From assembly GCA_944390735.1 (NCBI GenBank), contig CALXRL010000039.1:62001-126000 (forward strand): a DNA stretch of 64,000 nt, given 5' to 3'. Of the stretch, positions 9,001-16,301 are shown one piece after another. This DNA comes from an uncultured Victivallales bacterium (GTDB lineage: Bacteria > Verrucomicrobiota > Lentisphaeria > Victivallales > UBA1829). Numbering within the stretch: the first letter of the stretch is position 1; every line of letters starts with the position of its first letter. The notes below the pieces were generated by a model. The model did not search any database. It was given only the letters and a program-made list of their open reading frames with translations, and was not told the origin of the DNA. Made by a program: the position numbers and the translations under genes.

Positions 9001-9835
9001 CCTCCGTGAACAGGATCCACTCGATGTTCCGGACGGGATTCTCCGCAAGACGCGAAAATCCGCCGACTTCGGAAAACGAGGAATAGTTCGTTTTCCAGAC
9101 CCGGTTCAGAGCATCAATGGTACGATATTTTACCTGCATTCTGCGGACAAATTCCCGTCGGCCCTCGGGCGAGAGAACCGTCGGTCCCGGCTCGTTGAAC
9201 AGCTCGTAGCAGACCGGTTCCGCTCCGAGTTTCCGTAATGTCCGCGCCCCCTCCCGCCACATCTCAAGATAAAAACGCCGACCCAGCGGATGAAGCATAT
9301 TGTACGGCATGAAATGACCCGACAGAAACGCCTCTTTCGGCAGACCGTCGCGATCCGCGCGAAGCGCTCCGTGATGCCAGCCGGAACAGGTGAAATCCAC
9401 ATACAGGGGAAGCCCCGAATCCGCCGCGCGCCGATACTGCTTCCAGTCTCTCTTCTCCCTGTAATTCTTCCTGAAACGGCTCATCCAGCTGGTTGGCGTG
9501 AAGAGGCCGACCGTGTCAAATCCAACCCGCTGAAGCCCTTCATAGTCCAGAATGTTCTCGTACAGGAACTTCAGCGAATCGGGATATCCGAACGCGGGAT
9601 ACGGGATGCTGAAGTCCGTGCCCTCGTAAAAGATCACGCCCGGAAGATAGCGGGCCGTCCCGTTTACCAGAAAATGTCCCTCCGGAGCAATCGAAACGTT
9701 CGCCTTCCGGGGCATCCGGAGCGAAGGGGGAAGCGCCTCGAACTCCGGAAAGAATCCCCCTTTCTCCGCATTTCCGGCCCATCCGGAGAGGAGGAATGCC
9801 AGAAGCATCCCGCAACATGTTCCCTTGAATCTCAT
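6080..9835 (-). CDS. Secreted beta-galactosidase-like glycoside hydrolase (GH42-like, 1251 aa)
   Basis: A signal peptide (about residues 1-23, ending GNA) starts a very large exported enzyme. Residues 60-430 look like a clan GH-A TIM barrel with acid/base E215 (ELFNEPG) and candidate nucleophile E355 (ISDGEMYTGN). Residues about 470-680 resemble the Rossmann-like trimerisation domain of GH42 beta-galactosidases (VRSGGTLLLGQEVLD). The remaining 550 residues are beta-rich and may be carbohydrate-binding jelly rolls. It is last in a regulator-pseudopilin-hydrolase operon, 20 nt after the pseudopilin. Substrate is unknown; GH42 assignment is by motif only, and GH2/GH35-like relatives are possible. 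Confidence 0.75.
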   Translation of the reverse strand: MRFKGTCCGMLLAFLLSGWAGNAEKGGFFPEFEALPPSLRMPRKANVSIAPEGHFLVNGTARYLPGVIFYEGTDFSIPYPAFGYPDSLKFLYENILDYEGLQRVGFDTVGLFTPTSWMSRFRKNYREKRDWKQYRRAADSGLPLYVDFTCSGWHHGALRADRDGLPKEAFLSGHFMPYNMLHPLGRRFYLEMWREGARTLRKLGAEPVCYELFNEPGPTVLSPEGRREFVRRMQVKYRTIDALNRVWKTNYSSFSEVGGFSRLAENPVRNIEWILFTEDVFYELCREGIRTIREVDPRPEAGFCIQPVNLRTNGINNYKINRLMSWISSSTGGGDSVQGHFLRGMADGKPISDGEMYTGNTRDSFRNAYLTEFSRGFNVSYLFKWDKRSMDWVTFRKTPDGKQEFDIEKSIAKARRSAEIFRYNVLNPWAVPTEALRGIQDAGRDIADVAFLFAPRDRGVPRQAALLYSYPTDHVAVALGHTCRRLLESYSLALEYAHIPQDMMFEEQLPEGRQNRYRVLIAAGVDAVYEKTPEYLRQFVRSGGTLLLGQEVLDRGELSLLRENNSFPGIRSGREIPSAEVSSFRWKKGEYVASLYKTTSPGAGWTALASIGSVPVLFERKEGKGNVLFLNASMPMESLGRFLRDLLAEKGIAPVCEVTDAETGKPVPSIEVNKAVRDGVTGYLIANRGLGSRLVEFRPPESGVFCRIDHRRAEAPRTILARENGACVLLLRPGDVVILTGGDRARLEKRFGKMPSLSREASLQEGRAILKQERAARKENRAAYQVDPNRIRTIDLRVHANRSFVDSVAGDGKGGWTDQGENSLRGVGWGIRNCAGVPMEFIRIDQNDNRACIVLGSKKMPDLPLAVRGIRVNCKGKNLYFLHATAWSGGHSFSYLVHYADGSTVEVPIRDGIEVGDWFRATSRAPGMTAYPGWWNSEGKGLYLWRWENPHPEKTIRSLDIVSQNRNSIPIVVAVSVEQLSEEDAERRVLAFRKEKNGWFRLAEAFALPSGFEMGTLVLKLKMNRPLTLSFDKAFSLRPERYRAEKNGWRHVFVPLNALLKNPRASFSRFRLTPAEGVELAELSVLCWRKFPGLNPESGSITPVPWRAGQVALRIAGDCVELPILDKGTNWCGGFLEISPEVPVDGRTCSLLRFSCNSLPDPWGKYREVPGLQISVTGTDDAGGVLTTPYLPVKFAEKMDTDPATWQNAEVNMARASVWKKIRSVKKIHLQYTYVPVQRSGIILRNLHFSR

Positions 9836-9855
9836 GACAATCTCAAATCCTTTCT

Positions 9856-10494
9856 TTAATTTTCAATAAGCTGTCCCCAGAAATACTGAAATCCGGTGGT
9901 GTCCGGAATCACCTTCATCCCGACGGAGCTGACATGCAGATCTCCGTAAATCAAGGAGACTCCCGTTCCGCTGCAATGCCGCTGAGTGACCTTGTCCGGA
10001 GAAATATGCGACTTCTCCCAGACCCCGGGAAAACCGCTTCCCTCCATGTTCATATCGGTGGCGACCATCCGTTCGGACGGACGCTTCACCCGGATGAAAA
10101 ACGCTTTCGGCACCGTCTCAATATAGGCGTTCATCCCGTAATTCTTGCGGACATGCCTTTGCAGACTCGTCTCCTGCGCAGGACACTGAAACACCTTGAT
10201 CTTCACATACACTCCGTTCCACGGCACCTTGACCGACGGCGCAACATACGCAAGAAGTCTGTCCTGCCACTTGAAATAGGTCACCGATTCCTCCACCTTC
10301 GGCAGAAAGGAATCATAGTCATTGCCGTAGCCGCCCATCGCCACTCCGATCTGCTTCAGATTGGCCAGACAGGAGATGTCTCCAGCCTTCCCCCGCGCGG
10401 ACCGCAGCGCCGGAAGAAGCATTCCGACAAGAATGGCAACGATTGCAATAACGATCAGAAGTTCTATCAATGTAAAGCATCTCCGGTTCTTCAT
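9856..10494 (-). CDS. Pseudopilin-like protein with prepilin signal
   Basis: A 212-residue protein opening with a class III prepilin signal: short basic leader, then FTLIELLIVIAIVAIL with Phe at +1 and Glu at +5. The body has LPALRSARGKA and CLANLKQIG, usual for the pseudopilin-like family expanded in Planctomycetes/Lentisphaerae (DUF1559-like). The C-terminal IYGDLHV is a variant of the family's H..DGHV motif. It would be processed by prepilin peptidase and used by a type II secretion or pilus-like machine. Its start overlaps the regulator stop by 4 nt (ATGA), as in the second cassette at 31168-31887. Confidence 0.85.
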   Translation of the reverse strand: MKNRRCFTLIELLIVIAIVAILVGMLLPALRSARGKAGDISCLANLKQIGVAMGGYGNDYDSFLPKVEESVTYFKWQDRLLAYVAPSVKVPWNGVYVKIKVFQCPAQETSLQRHVRKNYGMNAYIETVPKAFFIRVKRPSERMVATDMNMEGSGFPGVWEKSHISPDKVTQRHCSGTGVSLIYGDLHVSSVGMKVIPDTTGFQYFWGQLIEN

Positions 10495-11579
10495 TTCTTT
10501 TCCTTTCTGTTCACAATTGAGAATCCTGGAATCAATTTCGGTTTGAAACGAATCTGGCGTGGCGACTCCATCGCAGAGCCCCGTTCCGTTTCCCGGATCG
10601 TGTCCAGAATGGCATGGGAGATCTCCTGATAGCAGTCCATGGTGCAGGTCACGGGAGGATTGTGAAACGAGGCCTGCCGGGTGCTGTCGGTCGAAACGAT
10701 GCCGACAACGTCCGGCACCAGATGCTGTTCATACAACGGAAGCGTAATCAGATCCAGATAGGAATCCAGCGGGAAATAGACGCAGTCATGCCCGTGCTCC
10801 CGGATCCGGGAAAGATAGGAGCTCAGCTCCACCACCGAACGGAGACGGTCCCGGTAGGAGAAAAAGAGTTCCGGACAGGAAATCCCGTTCCGTTTCATCA
10901 CCTTCTGAAAGGCGGTGATCCGATTGTGAATCGCCAGATTGTCATGGCTCACTCCGCTGCCCATCATAACGGGATGGGAATAGCCGTTTTTCAGCAGGGT
11001 CTCCGCCGCAATCCTGCCGGAAAAGGAACAGTCTTCCGCGAAAAGGGAGCAGTCCGGCAGAGCGTTGTTCTCGTCCATCATCACCATTCTCACCTTTGAT
11101 TCTCTCAGACGTTCCGCGAGAATCCGGAACGCCTCCTCCTGAAACAAACACAGAAACACCATGGTATACGATTTCAGCTTTTCCGCCAGATCCTCCACGG
11201 TCTCTCCGGGATATTCCGGATCAAACGCGACCAGATCAATCGTCAGAAAATTCTCCATGGCAAGAAGCTGAAGGCTCTCCCAGAGACGCTGATCATTGTA
11301 ATACCAGAGACGTCCGCTTTCCCTGTGAAAATACGGCACATAAGCGTAGCGTCCGATCTGACGGTTCTGCGGAACAATCCGCGTCGACTGCCGTTCGCGG
11401 CAAAGCACCTGTTCCGAAACCAGCTTGTCCAGGGCTTTCGCAAGCGTCTTGCGGCTCGTTCCAAAGCGGACACACAATTCCCGTTCCCCCTCCAGAATCA
11501 GATTTCCCATCCTGCTGCAACGGTTCACATGATGCCGCAGCATCTCCAGAACATTTTCATATTTGCTGTATGCTTTCAC
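10491..11579 (-). CDS. GntR-type regulator with LacI-like sugar-sensor domain
   Basis: A 362-residue transcription factor. An N-terminal winged helix of GntR type (about 1-70: GERELCVRFGTSRKTLAKAL) is followed by a periplasmic-binding-protein-like sensor of LacI type (about 75-345: NGYSHPVMMGSG, PDVVGIVSTDS). This AraR-like architecture normally binds a sugar and derepresses nearby genes. It heads the operon with a pseudopilin and a large glycoside hydrolase, so it probably controls them and itself. It has a consensus promoter just upstream. Ligand unknown. Confidence 0.85.
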   Translation of the reverse strand: MKAYSKYENVLEMLRHHVNRCSRMGNLILEGERELCVRFGTSRKTLAKALDKLVSEQVLCRERQSTRIVPQNRQIGRYAYVPYFHRESGRLWYYNDQRLWESLQLLAMENFLTIDLVAFDPEYPGETVEDLAEKLKSYTMVFLCLFQEEAFRILAERLRESKVRMVMMDENNALPDCSLFAEDCSFSGRIAAETLLKNGYSHPVMMGSGVSHDNLAIHNRITAFQKVMKRNGISCPELFFSYRDRLRSVVELSSYLSRIREHGHDCVYFPLDSYLDLITLPLYEQHLVPDVVGIVSTDSTRQASFHNPPVTCTMDCYQEISHAILDTIRETERGSAMESPRQIRFKPKLIPGFSIVNRKEKK

Positions 11580-11621
11580 CCTTCACCCTAAAAAAAAGGT
11601 TACCAACTGCTTCCCTTTTTT

Positions 11622-11650
11622 ATTATACAATAACTCTCTGGAAATGTCAA
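11622..11650 (-). promoter_or_regulatory. Consensus sigma70 promoter of first regulator-pseudopilin-hydrolase cassette
   Basis: Minus-strand TTGACA (11650-11645), 17 nt, TATAAT (11627-11622): a perfect consensus in both boxes. Predicted start is near 11615. The short palindrome GGTTACC (11598-11604) lies just downstream and could be part of an operator. A promoter this strong makes sense only if repressed. Confidence 0.8.
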
Positions 11651-11732
11651 TAGGGGATTTCGGAAAAAAAGAAAACTTTCCGCAACCACCTGTGGATGGC
11701 GGCCATCCGGGGAAATGGGAAAAGGAAAACGG

Positions 11733-12707
11733 TCAGAGCGAATCGCCGGAAGAACGGACCGATTTGGTTTCAACCTGTTTGCGGACATCGACCGCTTTGG
11801 AAATTGCGCGACCGTACACCGTTGTGTTTCCGGAAGATTGTACCGACGTTCCGGAGCGGCTCTTCCGTTCCGTTTTTTTCCGGACACGTTCCGGTTTTCC
11901 GGCGGACGTGGCGGAATCGGCGGAAGTTCCGGTCCCGGAGGCGGGAAGCTCCGCTGTGACATCGGAAGAAGTGTCGTTGGAACGGGGAGTCTGTTCCGGG
12001 GAATCCGTCCTGGAATCTCCGGTTTCCGTCGGAGTCTTCTCCTCTTCCACCGGAACGGCGACCCCGTTCTCCAGAATCCGCATTTTTTTCACGGTTTTTC
12101 TGGCGGCCTTTTTCGCGGCGGCCTTTTTCGCCTTCACTTTTTCTTCCAGAGTCTCTTCGGGAACGGGCGGGGGATCCTTTTCCAGTCCGGAAAGCGTCTC
12201 CTCCGCCGCGGAGCTCATGCTCTGGAAGGAAAACGCGTTCACGCTCCGGGCCATGATCCGCATGACGCCGACCGAAGAGGCGCGAAGCGCGGAGCGGTCA
12301 ATGCCTTTGATTCCCGCCGCGGCGGGCGTCTGGGCAAAACACATCAGCAGAAACGAAGCGGTCACCACGCCTCCGCAGAATGCGAAGAGAACCGCACAGA
12401 GGTTGCTGACCAGCGGAGGCAGCGGATAGAGTTCAAAGACCCGCGCATCTTCCGCGACTGTCCCCACCAGCTTGTAGAAAACCATCAGAAAAATCACGGC
12501 TGAGATCAGAAGCACCCCCGCGGTTCTGTACCGGTCGGCCGCACCGGGCAGCGCCGGCAGAAGCTCCAGAAACAGCGGAGAAAGAAAAATGCTCAGATAC
12601 ACCGCCAGCGAAACGTTCACCAGATAGATCCACGGCTGATACAGATCCTTCTTTGTCACATTCAGAGCGGCGAGCACTCCGACAATCAGGCTGATGACAG
12701 TTCCCAT
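11733..12707 (-). CDS. CvpA-like membrane protein with long charged tail
   Basis: The first 130 residues of 324 form four hydrophobic segments and resemble the CvpA/colicin-V-production family (N-terminal ISLIVGVLAALNVTKKDLY, then helices near 30-50, 60-85 and 100-125). The rest is a low-complexity cytoplasmic or periplasmic tail: a Lys/Ala block (KAKKAAAKKAARK) then Ser/Thr/Glu-rich sequence. Its role is unknown; family members are linked to colicin V export and envelope stress. It follows the GspE-like ATPase by 18 nt. The family call is from the membrane part only. Confidence 0.6.
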   Translation of the reverse strand: MGTVISLIVGVLAALNVTKKDLYQPWIYLVNVSLAVYLSIFLSPLFLELLPALPGAADRYRTAGVLLISAVIFLMVFYKLVGTVAEDARVFELYPLPPLVSNLCAVLFAFCGGVVTASFLLMCFAQTPAAAGIKGIDRSALRASSVGVMRIMARSVNAFSFQSMSSAAEETLSGLEKDPPPVPEETLEEKVKAKKAAAKKAARKTVKKMRILENGVAVPVEEEKTPTETGDSRTDSPEQTPRSNDTSSDVTAELPASGTGTSADSATSAGKPERVRKKTERKSRSGTSVQSSGNTTVYGRAISKAVDVRKQVETKSVRSSGDSL

Positions 12708-12725
12708 CCTCTTCCGCTCCCTCTC

Positions 12726-14207
12726 TTACAGATTGACCGTGATTCGTTCCAGTTCATCCCAGGAGGTTTCCCCCCGTTCGACCATCCGCAGCGCCTGTTC
12801 CCGGAGCGTTTCCGCCCCCTGATGCGCATCCAGATACGCCTTGATGCTGGTGTTGGAGGCGTTCGGCTCTTCCAGAGCGGCGCGCAGCCCCGTATCCATC
12901 AGCAGAATTTCGAACAGGGCCCGACGGCCGGAATATCCGGTTCCGTCGCAATGGGGACAGCCGCAGGGGACATACATCGATTCCGTCGAGATGCCTCTTT
13001 CCGCGAAATACGCCTGCTGATCCGGCGACAGCTCCGCCTTCTTCCGGCAGTGCGTGCAGAGCTTGCGAATCAGACGCTGGGAGACAATCACATGCAGAGC
13101 CGCGGCAATGGAGCGCAGCGGAATCCCCAGATCCATCAGCCGGACAATGGTTCCAATGCTGTCATTGCTGTGCAGCGTGGCGATAATCAGATGTCCGGTC
13201 TGAGCGGCGTGAACCGCGACCTCCGCCGTCTCCTCGTCGCGGATCTCCCCGAGACAGATCACATCCGGATTCTGCCGCAGGGCGTTGCGGAGAAGCGAGG
13301 CAAAGGTGATCCCCGCTTTGACATTGACCTCCATCTGACTGATCATCGGCATCATCCGCTCGACGGGATCCTCAATGGAAATCACGTTTTTCAAGTTATA
13401 GTCAATGCCCGAAAGCATGGCGTAAAGCGTGGAGGTTTTCCCGCTGCCCGTCGGTCCGCACATGAGAATCATGCCGGAAGGCATCCGGATCGCGCTTGAA
13501 ATGATCCGGTACTGCTCCGGAGAGAACCCGATGTCCTTCAGCGTGCGCTGTCCCATTTCGGAGGAGATGATCCGGATCGTGATCTTTTCGCCCCCCATGA
13601 CCCCCACCGAGGCCACCCGGAACGAGGTCTGCATCTGCTCCGTCAGCGCGCTGAACGCGCCGTCCTGCGGACGCCGCTTCTCCGCGATGTCCATGTTCGC
13701 CGCCACCTTGATGATGCTGATGACCGCGGATGCCATCCGCTCGTCAAGCGTCAGGAAAAGACGGATCTGCCCCTCCACCCGGAAACGGACCGTGTATTCC
13801 CCGTTCTTCGGGTCGATGAAGATGTCGCTCACCTGCTGTTTTTCGAGTGCGGAATAAATAATCAGTTTGACCAGATCGAACGCCCCGGAATGATCGTCCT
13901 GAATCGCGGTAAAGATATCGTTGCCTTTTTCATCAATGATGGTCAGCGGAATTTCCTTCCGGTTTCCCGAGGCCTTTTTCGCGGTGAATCCGGCCAGAAA
14001 ACGACCGCCGTATTCCACCGCGCCGCAGAAAACCAGCGCCACAGGCCCCAGAAAAACCGCCGCCAGATTGTAATACGGCAAACAGGATTTGTACGCCTTC
14101 AGCACTTTGGCCCCCTGCTTCAGGGCATACAGTCCGGCAAGAAACCAGCAGAACAGAATTCCGATTGCAATCCCATTAAAATCCATAAGCGGCCCAACTC
14201 CCCGCAT
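12726..14207 (-). CDS. Type II secretion/pilus assembly ATPase (GspE/PilB family) with N-terminal membrane anchor
   Basis: A hexameric-ATPase-type traffic protein. It shows Walker A GPTGSGKT, Asp box ISIEDPVE, Walker B ICLGEIRDEETAE, His box TGHLIIATLHSND, and the GspE four-cysteine zinc site (CTHC ... CPHC). It lacks the normal N-terminal GspE domain; instead two hydrophobic segments near residues 10-25 and 45-65 suggest direct membrane anchoring. It would power pseudopilin assembly, which fits the pseudopilin genes nearby. Start choice is uncertain: the ATG at 14207 or the one at 14186 (MDFNGIAIG). The anti-sigma gene ends 67 nt upstream and the CvpA-like gene follows. Confidence 0.85.
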   Translation of the reverse strand: MRGVGPLMDFNGIAIGILFCWFLAGLYALKQGAKVLKAYKSCLPYYNLAAVFLGPVALVFCGAVEYGGRFLAGFTAKKASGNRKEIPLTIIDEKGNDIFTAIQDDHSGAFDLVKLIIYSALEKQQVSDIFIDPKNGEYTVRFRVEGQIRLFLTLDERMASAVISIIKVAANMDIAEKRRPQDGAFSALTEQMQTSFRVASVGVMGGEKITIRIISSEMGQRTLKDIGFSPEQYRIISSAIRMPSGMILMCGPTGSGKTSTLYAMLSGIDYNLKNVISIEDPVERMMPMISQMEVNVKAGITFASLLRNALRQNPDVICLGEIRDEETAEVAVHAAQTGHLIIATLHSNDSIGTIVRLMDLGIPLRSIAAALHVIVSQRLIRKLCTHCRKKAELSPDQQAYFAERGISTESMYVPCGCPHCDGTGYSGRRALFEILLMDTGLRAALEEPNASNTSIKAYLDAHQGAETLREQALRMVERGETSWDELERITVNL

Positions 14208-14274
14208 TGACTCTCTTCTCAAGAATAATATATCAATGGTTTTTCAGAAAATCAAACGCAAACACAAACGCGTT

Positions 14275-15144
14275 TTATCGAATCACAAAATCCGCATCGT
14301 AAGAGATCATGCTGTCCGCCTCCCCGGAGAAACGGTTCTGTTCGGGCTGGGGCTGAACCGGAGAGAGCAGAGAGTATCCAAGAAGACGGCAGGCCCGCAC
14401 AAACTTGACCGTCTGCATCCGGGTTGCGCGGAAGGAAAGCGAGTATTTATCGTTTTCGCGGACGAACCGAACGGATTTCCGGTCGATTCCCAGCGCCTGT
14501 GTCAAAGCCAGAAGAGTTTCCCGGAACTCCGAATCCTTTGCGGAAACGGTCCAGACCTGCTTCACCTCATCGGGAATGACCGCCCTTGCATGGATTCTGG
14601 AAGAGGGCACCTCCGTGCCGGAATCATACACCGGAGCGTTGGAAAAACTTGCGGAATCCAGTTCACGCACATCAATGGAACCGAACTTGTGCAGCGGCCG
14701 GACCCCGGTCTCCGCAGGAGAAAGGGTCGACGGCACCTCCGCGGACGGCTGGACCCGGGCAGTGGAAAGAACCGGTGTCTGCGCTTTCCGATATGAGTAA
14801 TCATCCCAGATGAAATATCCTACCATTCCGAGAACAGCCACCAGAGCCGCCGCACGCACGAAAAACGCCGCGGAAAGATGGAAGGAGCTCTTCCGGTTCC
14901 GTTCCTCCTTGAGACGCTCCCGCACTCCCGCCAGAATTTTTTCCGGAAGATCCTGCGGTGTGCTTTTTTCCAGTGCGCGCGTCACAGCTTTTTCGATGAA
15001 CGCCAGCTCCTCGAGACTCCGTCTGCATTGTTCACAGACGGCCACATGGGAAGCGACCGTCTCCTCCCCGCACTCACCGTCGAAATAGGCGGAGAGAATT
15101 TCAAAGGACGGGCAGGAAGACTCATTTTTGTCCGGCGACTCCAT
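14275..15144 (-). CDS. Zinc-binding anti-sigma factor
   Basis: A 289-residue single-pass membrane protein. The N-terminal domain carries an anti-sigma zinc motif, H33-x3-C37-x2-C40 (SHVAVCEQC), after SCPSFEILSAYFDGEC. A membrane helix lies at about 92-112, followed by a periplasmic domain of about 170 residues with no recognised family. It should hold the ECF sigma factor encoded 60 nt upstream until a periplasmic signal triggers release. I start at MESPDKN because AGGAG lies 7 nt upstream; an in-frame TTG at 15198 has no such site. Confidence 0.85.
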   Translation of the reverse strand: MESPDKNESSCPSFEILSAYFDGECGEETVASHVAVCEQCRRSLEELAFIEKAVTRALEKSTPQDLPEKILAGVRERLKEERNRKSSFHLSAAFFVRAAALVAVLGMVGYFIWDDYSYRKAQTPVLSTARVQPSAEVPSTLSPAETGVRPLHKFGSIDVRELDSASFSNAPVYDSGTEVPSSRIHARAVIPDEVKQVWTVSAKDSEFRETLLALTQALGIDRKSVRFVRENDKYSLSFRATRMQTVKFVRACRLLGYSLLSPVQPQPEQNRFSGEADSMISYDADFVIR

Positions 15145-15204
15145 TCTTAACTCCTCATCACATTCACTGATTGTGTCATTGATCCGACCATTTTTCAAGA
15201 AAAA

Positions 15205-15828
15205 TCACGGTTTTGCCGACCGGTCCAGACCGACCAGATAGGCTTTGAGAAGTTCCCTTCCCCGAGCCAGACGCGATTTCACAGTCCCCACTTTGCATTC
15301 CAGATGTTCCGCGATTTTTTCATAGGGCATATCATCCACATGCCGCAGAATCATGGTTTCCCGGAGTGAGTCGGGCAATGCCTGGAGGCCTTTCATGACA
15401 TGTTTTTCCATTTCGGTATTTTCCAGTTTTGTATCCGGCCGCGTCCGTTCGTCGGGCAGAAAGATCACTTTGCTTTCGCCGTTTTCGTTCACCTCTTCCG
15501 AGATGCTCGTTGTCAATCCGTCGCCGCGCCGCCGGTTCCAATGGAACTTGTTGCGCGCCAGATTGATGACAATCCGCTGCATCCACGTTTCAAAGCTGGA
15601 GTCGCCGCGGAAGCTGTCCAGTGCGCGGTACGCTCTCATAAAGGCGTCCTGCACGACCTCCTCCGCATCCTGCTTTGAATTCAGAAGTCCGTATGCCGTC
15701 CGATAGAGCTTCGACGCGTAAAGCGTCACAAGACGGTCAAACGATTCTTTCTGACCGGCCTTGAAAGCATCTATGAGCTGAGCGGTTTCCCGGACAATCT
15801 CATTTTCTTTTTCCGCCACTATCTGCAT
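15205..15828 (-). CDS. ECF-type RNA polymerase sigma factor
   Basis: A 207-residue ECF (RpoE-like) sigma factor. Region 2 includes DAEEVVQDAFMRAYRALDSF and FETWMQRIVINLARN; region 4 includes PDSLRETMILRHVDDMPYEKIAEHL and KSRLARGRELLK. It is paired with the zinc anti-sigma gene just downstream, and a GspE-like ATPase and CvpA-like protein follow in the same direction. I start at MQIVAEK (AAGGA upstream). The frame is open to an ATG at 15975, much nearer the predicted promoter, so a Cys-rich extension of 49 residues cannot be ruled out, but it does not look like sigma sequence. Confidence 0.9.
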   Translation of the reverse strand: MQIVAEKENEIVRETAQLIDAFKAGQKESFDRLVTLYASKLYRTAYGLLNSKQDAEEVVQDAFMRAYRALDSFRGDSSFETWMQRIVINLARNKFHWNRRRGDGLTTSISEEVNENGESKVIFLPDERTRPDTKLENTEMEKHVMKGLQALPDSLRETMILRHVDDMPYEKIAEHLECKVGTVKSRLARGRELLKAYLVGLDRSAKP

Positions 15829-15998
15829 TCGACATTCCTTGATTGAAAAAGTTCCCTTCCGAAAGTCCCGACAGAGAAAAAAAACGTTTTTTCCGCACTT
15901 TTCCCCGGAAGTAAGACGGAGAGCCGCACAATCAGCGTAAACGGGAACGGCGGCGCAGAACGCCTCCTCCCGCATTTCCTTCCCTCTATATCAATAGT

Positions 15999-16027
15999 AA
16001 AATAGTCTTGTTTCCTCTCTTTTTCAA
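15999..16027 (-). promoter_or_regulatory. Promoter of ECF sigma factor gene
   Basis: Minus-strand TTGAAA (16027-16022), 17 nt, TATTTT (16004-15999). Predicted start near 15992, giving a leader of about 164 nt to the chosen ATG. Confidence 0.5.
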
Positions 16028-16134
16028 GCTTTTTTTTCCGATTTTGCCATCTCATGCCCGGATTTCCGGAAAAACCCGTCTCTTCCGGCGGAAGTGCGGA
16101 AGAGAAGCGTGCGGAAGAAACCGTCCATTCCGCA

Positions 16135-16170
16135 TTGAAAACAAAGCGGAAAAGGTGTATAGTACCTTTT
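16135..16170 (+). promoter_or_regulatory. pflB promoter with inverted repeat across the -10 box
   Basis: TTGAAA (16135-16140), 17 nt, TATAGT (16158-16163). The -10 box sits inside a perfect inverted repeat AAAAGGT-7-ACCTTTT (16150-16170), an arrangement expected of an operator that blocks or modulates RNA polymerase. The leader to the pflB ATG is about 130 nt. Confidence 0.65.
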
Positions 16171-16301
16171 CACTGCCGCGACGGAAGCTTTCTTCCGGCC
16201 CCCGGGACAACAAACCGGGTTCCTTCCGCTGTCCGGGCGGAAAAGCGTTCCCCTGCGGCTGCGATCTCTTCAAGACTCACAGGAGAAAAGGATACTGCAT
16301 C

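Larger units (their letters stand above)
15829..16301. other. Intergenic region between divergent sigma factor and pflB
   Basis: 473 nt with no gene I can support. It holds the leftward promoter of the sigma factor (15999-16027) and the rightward pflB promoter with its inverted repeat (16135-16170). Both transcripts would have long leaders (about 160 and 130 nt). Confidence 0.6.

Noticed and set aside
15829..15975. N-terminal extension of the ECF sigma factor to an upstream ATG
   Set aside because: The extra 49 residues are Cys-rich and unlike sigma region 1/2; the ATG at 15828 has AAGGA and gives normal length, though the long leader remains unexplained.
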